A DNA stretch of 6,932 nt from Clostridia bacterium (lineage in GTDB: Bacteria > Bacillota > UBA994 > PWPR01). The stretch is from the NCBI GenBank assembly GCA_003557085.1, contig PWPR01000155.1, positions 1-6,932 on the forward strand, given 5' to 3'. The notes beneath the pieces were generated by a model. It was not told the origin of the DNA, searched no databases, and worked only from the letters and a program-made list of their open reading frames with translations. Every line of letters begins with the position of its first letter. Position 1 is the stretch's first letter. The translations under genes and the position numbers were made by a program. Positions 1-5,065 of this stretch are shown piece after piece.

Positions 1-671
1 CTATAGTAGCTAGTGCAAAAAAAGCGTTGAATGATGTAGACTTAATTCTTTTCATGGTAGAGCCAGATACTAAGTTTGGACCAGGAGACATTTACATTGC
101 AGAAATTTTAAAAGATTTAAATATACCAATAGTTTTAGTAGTTAATAAGGTTGATTCAGTATCCCCAAATGACATAATTCTTGTCCTAAATAGATGGTCT
201 GAAGAGTTTCACTTTAGTGACTATATCCCAATTTCAGCACTAAAGGGAGATAATATCCAAAGACTTATTGACTTAGTTTTCACATACCTAGAAGAAGGCC
301 CAATGTACTATCCAGAAGATGTAATTACAGATAGGCCAGAAGAATTTGTAGTAACTGAAATAATTAGAGAAAAAGTGTTTAATAATACTAAAGAAGAGAT
401 ACCATACTCTGTAGCAGTTGATCTTAGAGAATACTCAGATGCAGATGGTAAGATGTATATAGCAGCAGACATAATTGTAGAAAGAGATAGTCAAAAAGGC
501 ATAATAATTGGAAAACAAGGACAGATGCTTAAGAAGATAGGCAGTCAAGCTAGGGTTGATATTGAAAACCTTTTAGCTACAAAAGTATATTTAGATTTAC
601 ATGTTAGATTTAAGAAGAATTGGCGGAATAAGAGTAATTTATTAAAAGATTTAGGTTATAAGGAGAGTTAG
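1..671 (+). CDS. era: GTPase Era, 3' portion (5' end cut by window)
   Basis: Era is a membrane-associated GTPase that binds the 3' end of 16S rRNA during 30S subunit maturation. The reading frame is open from base 3 to the window edge, so the gene begins outside; the TTG at 27 is an internal leucine codon, not a start. About 222 residues are present, against roughly 300 for the family, so the G1 P-loop, G2 and the G3 DxxG region are missing only because of the window edge. Visible are the G4 motif NKVD (bases 144-155), the G5-like stretch ISALKG, and a C-terminal KH RNA-binding domain with the GKQG loop (about bases 510-521). The protein ends in the family-typical KKNWRNK...LLKDLGYK tail, so the 3' end is intact. 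deoC follows after two bases, and its ribosome binding site lies inside the last era codons. The identification is secure. Confidence 0.97.
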   Translation, partial: IVASAKKALNDVDLILFMVEPDTKFGPGDIYIAEILKDLNIPIVLVVNKVDSVSPNDIILVLNRWSEEFHFSDYIPISALKGDNIQRLIDLVFTYLEEGPMYYPEDVITDRPEEFVVTEIIREKVFNNTKEEIPYSVAVDLREYSDADGKMYIAADIIVERDSQKGIIIGKQGQMLKKIGSQARVDIENLLATKVYLDLHVRFKKNWRNKSNLLKDLGYKES

Positions 672-673
672 TC

Positions 674-1315
674 ATGAACATTGCCAAGTATATAGATCAT
701 ACTTACCTAAAACCTGTAGGAACAAGTCAAGATATCAAAAAGCTATGCAATGAAGCTAAAGAATATGGATTTGCAGCGGTATGTGTAAATCCAACTTGGA
801 TTAAGCTTTGTAAAGATTTGCTTGAAGATACTGATGTAAAAATTGCTACTGTAATCGGGTTTCCTTTAGGTGCTATGACTACTGAATCAAAAGTTTTTGA
901 GACTAGAAATAGTGTCGAAATAGGTGCTACAGAGATAGATATGGTAATGAACATAGGCAAGTTTCTAGAAGGGGACTTTGATTATGTAAAGAATGATATC
1001 AAAGAAGTAGTAAAAGCAGCTGACAAGATGTTTGTTAAGGTTATAATAGAAACAGCTTATTTATCAGATGAACAAATTGTTAAGGCATGTAAATTAGCTG
1101 TAGATGCAGGTGCACAATACGTGAAAACTTCTACGGGTTTTGCTAATTCTGGGGCAACTATTAAGCATGTTAAGTTGATGAGAGACACTGTAGGCAATGA
1201 AGTTGGAGTAAAAGCTGCTGGAGGAATAAAAGATAAAAAGGATGCTAAAGCGATGATTGATGCAGGAGCTAGTAGACTAGGAGCTAGTGCTGGAGTAAAA
1301 ATAATAAGTGAATAA
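674..1315 (+). CDS. deoC: Deoxyribose-phosphate aldolase
   Basis: DeoC is a cytosolic class I aldolase that cleaves 2-deoxyribose 5-phosphate to acetaldehyde and glyceraldehyde 3-phosphate, the last step of deoxynucleoside catabolism. The 213-residue product is complete and near the usual length of about 220. It shows the N-terminal IDHTYLKP motif, catalytic Asp89 in EIDMVMNIG, the Schiff-base Lys151 in YVKTSTGF, the second active-site Lys180 in VKAAGGIK, and the phosphate-binding end RLGASAGVKI, all expected of a TIM barrel. The ATG at 674 has AAGGAG at 660-665, an ideal spacing of 8 bases. The gene is wedged between era and recO and overlaps recO by 8 bases, so it is probably co-transcribed and translationally coupled. 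In many Firmicutes cytidine deaminase (cdd) lies directly upstream of era. If that holds here, deoC would extend a small nucleoside-salvage group, but this is inference because the upstream side is not visible. Confidence 0.97.
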   Translation: MNIAKYIDHTYLKPVGTSQDIKKLCNEAKEYGFAAVCVNPTWIKLCKDLLEDTDVKIATVIGFPLGAMTTESKVFETRNSVEIGATEIDMVMNIGKFLEGDFDYVKNDIKEVVKAADKMFVKVIIETAYLSDEQIVKACKLAVDAGAQYVKTSTGFANSGATIKHVKLMRDTVGNEVGVKAAGGIKDKKDAKAMIDAGASRLGASAGVKIISE

Positions 1316-2048
1316 TAAACATAAAGCAAATCAAGGTTTAATAGTTTCAGAAAAGGATTATAAAGAAAACGATAAGTTAGTTCTGTGCTTTTCTAGGGAT
1401 AAAGGAAAGGTAAACTTACTAATAGAAAGACCAAAAAGCAATAGATATATTAACTATTCTATTACTGAACCCATGAACCTGATTGACTTCAGTTGCAATA
1501 AGATACCAAATACAGAGTGTTTTTATTATTTGAGCCAAGCTGTTCATCTTAACTCATATAAAGGAATTAGAGATTCTCAGCTTAGACTTGCTAATGCAAT
1601 TTATTTTACTAATTATATAACAAGCTTAGTCGATTATTGCGAAGTTAATGAAGAATTGTTTGATTATTTAATCAAATTCCTAGAGTTGATAGTTATTTTG
1701 CCAGAAGATAGAGTAGGTTTTTACACAACAATTATGAGTCTAAAAGCATTAGAACTTGTAGGTCTAGGAGCTTTTCCTGTTTGGTGTAGCAAATGTAATG
1801 AAGAGCTAGATAAAGTAGTATTTCTTACAAAAAGAGGACTGCCTTTATGCAAGAATTGTATATTGAAAGATGAAGTATATTCTCTGATAAGCGCAGATAA
1901 ATGGCGAGAATTAGTTAAAGTAAGTATGTTAGACTTGGAGATGTATAATTTATCATGTGAAGAAAGAAGGGCCTTAGAATACTATATAATCGCACAAGTT
2001 GGTAAAGAAATTAAGGGATATAATTATTTGAAATTAACTAGAGATTAG
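1308..2048 (+). CDS. recO: DNA repair protein RecO (divergent)
   Basis: RecO works with RecR (and RecF) to load RecA on SSB-coated single-stranded DNA in gap repair, and also anneals strands. The 246-residue product has the family layout: an N-terminal OB fold (about residues 8-80, starting QGLIVSEKDYKENDKLVLCFSRDKGK), a helical middle, and a four-cysteine zinc site C160-x2-C163 ... C181-x2-C184 (WCSKC and LCKNC), followed by a helical tail. Start: an in-frame TAA lies immediately upstream (1305-1307) and no other ATG, GTG or TTG occurs near the N-terminus, so the GTG at 1308 is the only standard choice. Its candidate ribosome site GGAG (1292-1295) is a little distant at 12 bases, and coupling to deoC, which it overlaps by 8 bases, may help. 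The usual basic K-G-A-R-R loop after the second OB strand is reduced to LLIERPKSNRY, so the protein is divergent. The position right behind era supports the call. Confidence 0.92.
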   Translation: MNNKHKANQGLIVSEKDYKENDKLVLCFSRDKGKVNLLIERPKSNRYINYSITEPMNLIDFSCNKIPNTECFYYLSQAVHLNSYKGIRDSQLRLANAIYFTNYITSLVDYCEVNEELFDYLIKFLELIVILPEDRVGFYTTIMSLKALELVGLGAFPVWCSKCNEELDKVVFLTKRGLPLCKNCILKDEVYSLISADKWRELVKVSMLDLEMYNLSCEERRALEYYIIAQVGKEIKGYNYLKLTRD

Positions 2049-2058
2049 GAGTGACATC

Positions 2059-2424
2059 ATGTCTAATATTTTAGAGAAAATTGACGTAGTTCGAGAAAGA
2101 ACAGGTTGTTCTTATGAAGAGGCAAAAAAGTATCTTGATTTGAACGACAATAATGTTGTTGAGGCAATTATTGCTTTTGAACAAGAAAATGAAACCATTA
2201 AAGAGAAGTACATTGTTTCAGGTGAAAATGTTTTAAAAAGAATTAAAGAACTTATTAAAGAAGGCAATGTAAGAAAAATAATCGTAAAGCAAGATAATAA
2301 AACCATACTAAATATTCCTGTTAATTATGGTATAGTCGCACTAGTTCTGGCACCATTTTTAGCAGTTATTGCTGGTGTTATAGTTGTAACTCAAAAATAT
2401 ACTATTGAGGTAGATAGGGAATAA
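2059..2424 (+). CDS. UBA-like / DUF4342 small membrane protein, unknown function
   Basis: This is a 121-residue protein in two parts. Residues about 3-42 (LEKIDVVRERTGCSYEEAKKYL...NNVVEAIIAFE) have the three-helix pattern of a UBA-like domain, as found at the start of EF-Ts and NAC-type proteins. Residues about 54-121 match my recollection of DUF4342: a charged stretch (VLKRIKELIKEGNVRKIIVK), a short beta segment (TILNIPVNYG), one hydrophobic segment at about 90-111 (GIVALVLAPF...VIVV) that is probably a single membrane span, and a short charged end (YTIEVDRE). No catalytic motif is visible. The ATG at 2059 has AGGAGTG (2047-2053), which begins inside the recO stop codon, so it is likely in the same transcript. 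It lies where glyQS is found in Bacillus subtilis. Function is unknown; a small membrane-tethered protein that binds a peptide or protein through the UBA-like part is a guess. The domain calls are from pattern recognition only. Confidence 0.85.
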   Translation: MSNILEKIDVVRERTGCSYEEAKKYLDLNDNNVVEAIIAFEQENETIKEKYIVSGENVLKRIKELIKEGNVRKIIVKQDNKTILNIPVNYGIVALVLAPFLAVIAGVIVVTQKYTIEVDRE

Positions 2425-2440
2425 GCTTTTTCTTTAGAAT

Positions 2441-2447
2441 GAGGTGA
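2441..2447 (+). promoter_or_regulatory. Shine-Dalgarno of the ccpN-like gene, overlapping the only standard start
   Basis: GAGGTGA is a strong match to the 16S anti-Shine-Dalgarno and overlaps the GTG at 2444-2446, so that GTG cannot be served by this site. Downstream in frame come ATT (2447), ATT (2450) and ATA (2453). From the end of GAGG, 2450 is 5 bases away and 2453 is 8 bases away, which are normal distances. An in-frame TAG at 2435-2437 excludes any start further upstream. Confidence 0.6.
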
Positions 2448-3085
2448 TTATTATAGACTTAAGTGAAAGGCAAAATGAAATTGTAAATATTGTAAAAAAA
2501 GAAGGTCCAATAAGAGGCCAAGACATAGCTAAGCGACTGAGTTTAACCAGAGCTGCCCTTAGAGCAGACCTAGCCATTCTTACCATGTTAGGTTATCTAG
2601 AAGCTAGGCCTCGTGTTGGTTATTATTACTCAGGCAAGACAATAACATCTCTATTAGTTGAAGGCATAAAGAAAATAAAAGTAGGTGATGTACAATCTGT
2701 GCCTGTAGTTCTTAATCAATCGCAAACTGTTTACGATGCTATAGTTTCAATTTTTCTTGAGGATGTAGGCACTTTGTTTATAATAAATGATCTTGGTTTT
2801 CTTGAAGGTGTTGTATCAAGAAAAGATCTACTTAAAGGTTTAATGGGAAACAGTAACTCTCAAAATATGCCTATCAGTATGTTAATGACAAGAATGCCAA
2901 ATGTACATTACATTACTGAAAATGAAGACGTTTTTGAAGCTGCTAGAAGGATAAATGAGTATGAGATAGATAGTTTGCCAGTAGTTGAGAGAGTAGATAA
3001 TGGTAATTCAGTCAGCTATACGGTAGTTGGAAGAATTTCTAAGACTAATATCACTAGAATATTTGTGGAGCTTGGTGAAAAATGA
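2444..3085 (+). CDS. ccpN: CcpN-like transcriptional regulator (HTH plus two CBS domains)
   Basis: CcpN-family proteins repress gluconeogenic genes such as gapB and pckA in Bacillus subtilis, with nucleotide sensing by CBS domains. Counting from the GTG at 2444 the product has 213 residues. It has an HTH_11-type winged helix at about residues 5-62 (LSERQNEIV...LTRAALRADLAILTMLGYLEARPRVGYYYSG) and two CBS domains at about 80-135 (VGDVQSVPVVL...GVVSRKDLLKGLMG) and 143-207 (PISMLMTRMPNV...VVGRISKTNITRIF). The start is uncertain: family members usually begin M-x-LSERQ, which would place the initiator at the ATA codon 2453 (210 residues) or the ATT at 2450. ppsR follows after 13 bases, the same pairing as ccpN-yqfL of B. 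subtilis, where YqfL has been reported to modulate CcpN activity. The target genes here are unknown. Family assignment is strong; the exact N-terminus is not. Confidence 0.93.
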   Translation: MIIIDLSERQNEIVNIVKKEGPIRGQDIAKRLSLTRAALRADLAILTMLGYLEARPRVGYYYSGKTITSLLVEGIKKIKVGDVQSVPVVLNQSQTVYDAIVSIFLEDVGTLFIINDLGFLEGVVSRKDLLKGLMGNSNSQNMPISMLMTRMPNVHYITENEDVFEAARRINEYEIDSLPVVERVDNGNSVSYTVVGRISKTNITRIFVELGEK

Positions 3086-3091
3086 GGGGAG
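3085..3091 (+). promoter_or_regulatory. Ribosome binding site that fixes the ppsR start
   Basis: AGGGGAG begins at the last base of the ccpN stop codon and lies 7 bases before the ATG at 3099. This favours 3099 over the longer open frame that extends back into ccpN. The nearby ATG at 3095 is in a different frame. Confidence 0.75.
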
Positions 3092-3098
3092 TTTATGT

Positions 3099-3908
3099 AT
3101 GTCTGATTCATTAGTTGTTTATGTATTATCAGACTCGATTGGAGAAACCGCCGAAAGAGTTCTGAGAGCTGCTTTAAGTCAATTTGAGGATTATAGTATT
3201 ATAGTCAAAAAGTTTTCATATGTTACAAGCAAGGGTATATTAACTCAAGTTTTAGATGAAGCTGCGGATGAAGCTGATATTGTAGCTTATACTTTTGTAC
3301 TCGATGAGTTGAATCAATATGTTAAAGAGAAAGGCTCATCATATAGTTTTGCGTTTATAGACTTACTTTCTTACATAATAGATACTATCATCGAAGTTAA
3401 GAGTTGGAAGCCTAAACGTGAAGCTGGTCTAATACATTCTTTAGACGAAGAGTATTTTAAGCAAGTTGAAGCTATAGAGTTTGCTGTAAAATATGATGAT
3501 GGAAAAGACCCACGAGGGCTTCTCAAAGCAGACATCGTATTAATTGGTGTATCTAGAACTTCAAAAACTCCTTTAAGCATGTATCTTGCTCATAGAGGAT
3601 ATAAAGTAGCAAATGTTCCACTAATGCCTGAAGTGTCACCTCCTAAAGAGCTATATGTAGCTAATAGTAGAAGGATTATTGGATTAATTATAGATCCAGA
3701 TAAACTAGTTGATATCCGTAGTGAGAGATTGAAATCGCTAGGATTAGGTAGAGGTGCTACATATGCTGCCAAATCTAGAATTGAACAAGAGCTTAAATAC
3801 GCATTAAATATAATGGAAGAGCTTGATTGTAGCATTGTAGATGTTACTCACAAAGCTGTGGAAGAAACAGCTAATTTAATAATTGAAATGGTTAAAAATG
3901 GACAATAA
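3099..3908 (+). CDS. ppsR: PpsR-type pyruvate, phosphate dikinase regulatory protein (DUF299)
   Basis: This family is an ADP-dependent serine/threonine kinase and Pi-dependent pyrophosphorylase that switches pyruvate,phosphate dikinase (or PEP synthase) off and on in the cytosol. The 269-residue product has the usual length of about 270. Diagnostic features are the N-terminal YVLSDSIGETAE, the segment DPRGLLKADIVLIG leading into the P-loop-like GVSRTSKTP (residues 150-158), NVPLMPEVSPPKEL, and the C-terminal DVTHKAVEETA. The open frame runs upstream to 3027, but that part lies inside ccpN. The start at 3099 has a clear AGGGGAG site and gives the canonical N-terminus. It is coupled to ccpN and ends 1 base before a terminator hairpin, so it closes the transcript. 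No dikinase gene is in this window, so its substrate is encoded elsewhere or the protein acts mainly through CcpN. Which of the two applies is inference. Confidence 0.95.
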   Translation: MSDSLVVYVLSDSIGETAERVLRAALSQFEDYSIIVKKFSYVTSKGILTQVLDEAADEADIVAYTFVLDELNQYVKEKGSSYSFAFIDLLSYIIDTIIEVKSWKPKREAGLIHSLDEEYFKQVEAIEFAVKYDDGKDPRGLLKADIVLIGVSRTSKTPLSMYLAHRGYKVANVPLMPEVSPPKELYVANSRRIIGLIIDPDKLVDIRSERLKSLGLGRGATYAAKSRIEQELKYALNIMEELDCSIVDVTHKAVEETANLIIEMVKNGQ

Positions 3909-3909
3909 G

Positions 3910-3940
3910 CAAGAGTGCAAAAGCATTCTTGTTTTCTTTT
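3910..3940 (+). terminator. Intrinsic terminator after ppsR
   Basis: A 9-base-pair stem, CAAGAGTGC (3910-3918) with GCATTCTTG (3923-3931), closes on an AAAA loop and contains one G-U pair. It is followed directly by the T-rich tail TTTTCTTTT (3932-3940). It starts 1 base after the ppsR stop codon and is well placed to end the era-to-ppsR transcript and separate it from dgt-dnaG-rpoD. Confidence 0.88.
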
Positions 3941-3955
3941 GTGAAAATAAAGGGA

Positions 3956-3983
3956 TTATGATTTTTATGTAGTATTATATAGT
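3956..3983 (+). promoter_or_regulatory. Possible weak SigA-type promoter for dgt-dnaG-rpoD
   Basis: TTATGA (3956-3961, three of six matches to TTGACA) and TATAGT (3978-3983, five of six matches to TATAAT) are 16 bases apart. An alternative pairing is TTGTGA (3939-3944) with TTTTAT (3963-3968), 18 bases apart. The whole gap is so AT-rich that chance matches are expected. A promoter is expected here because a terminator precedes and a + strand operon follows, but the exact boxes are a guess. Confidence 0.25.
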
Positions 3984-4020
3984 AACAGATTTAATAAAAA
4001 TTTAAGTTGGTACTTATTCA

Positions 4021-4027
4021 AAGGAGG
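4021..4027 (+). promoter_or_regulatory. Strong Shine-Dalgarno unusually far from the dgt start
   Basis: AAGGAGG is close to a perfect anti-Shine-Dalgarno match. It lies 17 bases before the TTG at 4045 and 26 bases before the ATG at 4054, both too far for normal initiation on linear RNA. An in-frame TAA at 4030-4032 rules out an earlier dgt start. See the hairpin at 4033-4046. Confidence 0.7.
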
Positions 4028-4032
4028 TTTAA

Positions 4033-4046
4033 AATACTTCGGTATT
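4033..4046 (+). promoter_or_regulatory. C(UUCG)G hairpin between Shine-Dalgarno and dgt start
   Basis: AATAC (4033-4037), loop TTCG (4038-4041) and GTATT (4042-4046) form a perfect 5-base-pair stem with the exceptionally stable C(UUCG)G tetraloop. No T tract follows, so it is not a terminator. Folding removes 14 bases from the 26-base spacer, leaving about 12 unpaired bases between Shine-Dalgarno and ATG 4054. It would also bury part of the TTG at 4045. The structure is plainly in the sequence; its role in translation is inference. Confidence 0.6.
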
Positions 4047-4053
4047 GACGAAT

Positions 4054-5055
4054 ATGTTATTAAGAAAAGAAATGGAAACATTAGAAGTCAAGTTGCTAGC
4101 AAGACAGGCTGTTAAATCATCAGACACTAAGGGTCGGATAACAGAAGAAGAGGAATGCCAAATAAGAACTTGTTTTCAAAGAGATAGAGATAGAATTTTA
4201 CATAGCAAAGCTTTTAGAAGACTTAAGCACAAAACTCAAGTATTCATATCTCCCTCTGGAGATCATTATCGTACTAGATTGACTCACACTTTGGAAGTAT
4301 CTCAGATTGCTAGGACGATAGGTAGAGTTTTGCGTCTTAACGAGGATTTAATCGAAGCAATTTCATTAGGTCATGATTTAGGACACACTCCTTTTGGTCA
4401 TATAGGAGAATATGCTCTAGATAATATTATGAAAGAAGGCTTTGAGCACAATATTCAGAGTAGAAGAGTGCTTGAGCATTTAGAGAATATCAATTGTACA
4501 TTAGAGGTACTAGATGGAGTAGAAAACCATACAGGACCAAAGAGACCGTTTACTTTAGAAGGCCAGGTTGTTAAATTAGCTGACAGAATAGCCTATATTA
4601 ATCATGATATTGATGATTCTTTACGTGCAGGTCTATTATCTTTAGAAGATTTGCCAAATGAGGCAATATCAATCTTAGGAGATACTCATAGCAAAAGAAT
4701 AAATAAAATGGTGACAGATGTTATATCTGCAAGTAATGACCTGGTGCAAATTAAAATGAGTAAAAAAGTTGATTTTGCAACAAATACTCTAAGAGATTTT
4801 TTATTTGACCATGTTTATTTAAATAGGATTGCTAAGGAAGAAGACGGCAAAGCAAAAAGAATAATAGAGTTTCTATTTGAGTATTATTTAGCTAATGTAG
4901 AAACTTTGCCAAAAGCTCATTTAGATAGATTAAAGCAATATAGCAAAGAAACTGTAATTGCTGATTATATAAGTGGCATGACAGATAGATATATTTTAGA
5001 CGTTTTCAGTGAGATCTTTATTCCAAAATCATGGTCTCGAAGAAGTGATATGTAA
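4054..5055 (+). CDS. dgt: dGTPase-like deoxynucleoside triphosphate triphosphohydrolase (HD domain)
   Basis: Members of this HD-domain family hydrolyse dNTPs, classically dGTP, to the deoxynucleoside and triphosphate, trimming the dNTP pool. The 333-residue product shows TKGR...EEEECQIRTCFQRDRDRILHSKAFRRLKHKTQVF at the front, which is characteristic, then the metal ligands His78 (THTLEVSQIARTI), His107-Asp108 (GHDLGHTPFGH) and Asp177 (ADRIAYINHDIDD), and ENHTG at about 157-161. The length fits the shorter class of this family. Start: ATG 4054 gives MLLRKEMETLE, which lines up with the usual family N-terminus. A TTG at 4045 would add three residues, and ATG 4072 would remove part of the conserved first helix. 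The Shine-Dalgarno is distant and separated by a hairpin. The gene leads the dnaG-rpoD operon, with 10 bases before dnaG, linking dNTP supply to replication priming. The true substrate may be dNTPs other than dGTP. Confidence 0.94.
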   Translation: MLLRKEMETLEVKLLARQAVKSSDTKGRITEEEECQIRTCFQRDRDRILHSKAFRRLKHKTQVFISPSGDHYRTRLTHTLEVSQIARTIGRVLRLNEDLIEAISLGHDLGHTPFGHIGEYALDNIMKEGFEHNIQSRRVLEHLENINCTLEVLDGVENHTGPKRPFTLEGQVVKLADRIAYINHDIDDSLRAGLLSLEDLPNEAISILGDTHSKRINKMVTDVISASNDLVQIKMSKKVDFATNTLRDFLFDHVYLNRIAKEEDGKAKRIIEFLFEYYLANVETLPKAHLDRLKQYSKETVIADYISGMTDRYILDVFSEIFIPKSWSRRSDM

Positions 5056-5060
5056 GGGGA
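5054..5060 (+). promoter_or_regulatory. Ribosome binding site that fixes the dnaG start
   Basis: AAGGGGA overlaps the dgt stop codon and lies 5 bases before the ATG at 5066. This supports that start over a longer open frame reaching back to 5009 inside dgt, which would add 19 residues with no family resemblance. Confidence 0.7.
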
Positions 5061-5065
5061 TTTTT

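Larger units (their letters stand above)
3941..4053 (+). other. 5' leader and spacer upstream of dgt
   Basis: This is the only notable non-coding stretch in the window. It holds a possible promoter, a strong Shine-Dalgarno (4021-4027) and a UUCG hairpin (4033-4046). I found no tRNA-like fold, T-box motif, riboswitch signature or second terminator in it, and no open frame with a plausible start. A four-codon frame ATA CTT CGG TAT TGA (4034-4048) sits 6 bases after the Shine-Dalgarno but has a non-standard start. Confidence 0.5.

Noticed and set aside
27..29. TTG as the start of era
   Set aside because: The frame is open upstream to the window edge and reads IVASAKKAL, which matches the interior of the Era GTPase domain. 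The gene is truncated by the window, not short.
727..1329. Two long antisense open frames opposite deoC
   Set aside because: They have no ribosome sites or recognisable domains and mirror the codon pattern of a clearly conserved gene, so they are chance frames.
2112..2306. Antisense open frame opposite the DUF4342 gene
   Set aside because: It is short and low complexity, with no initiation signal and no protein-like motif.
2425..2443. Terminator or promoter between the DUF4342 gene and ccpN
   Set aside because: The gap is only about 19 bases, with a T-rich run but no stem before it.
3027..3098. Longer N-terminus for ppsR starting inside ccpN
   Set aside because: The extra 24 residues are out-of-frame ccpN sequence, and the start at 3099 has an ideal ribosome site and the canonical family N-terminus.
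3371..3835. Antisense open frames opposite ppsR
   Set aside because: They are shadows of a conserved gene with no independent support.
4033..4046. UUCG hairpin as a terminator
   Set aside because: The stem is only 5 base pairs and no T run follows.
4034..4048. Four-codon leader peptide ATA CTT CGG TAT TGA before dgt
   Set aside because: The distance to the Shine-Dalgarno is good, but it needs a rare AUA start and is equally explained by the sequence forming the UUCG hairpin.
5009..5065. Longer N-terminus for dnaG starting inside dgt
   Set aside because: ATG 5066 has a well-spaced AAGGGGA, and the extension has no resemblance to primase.
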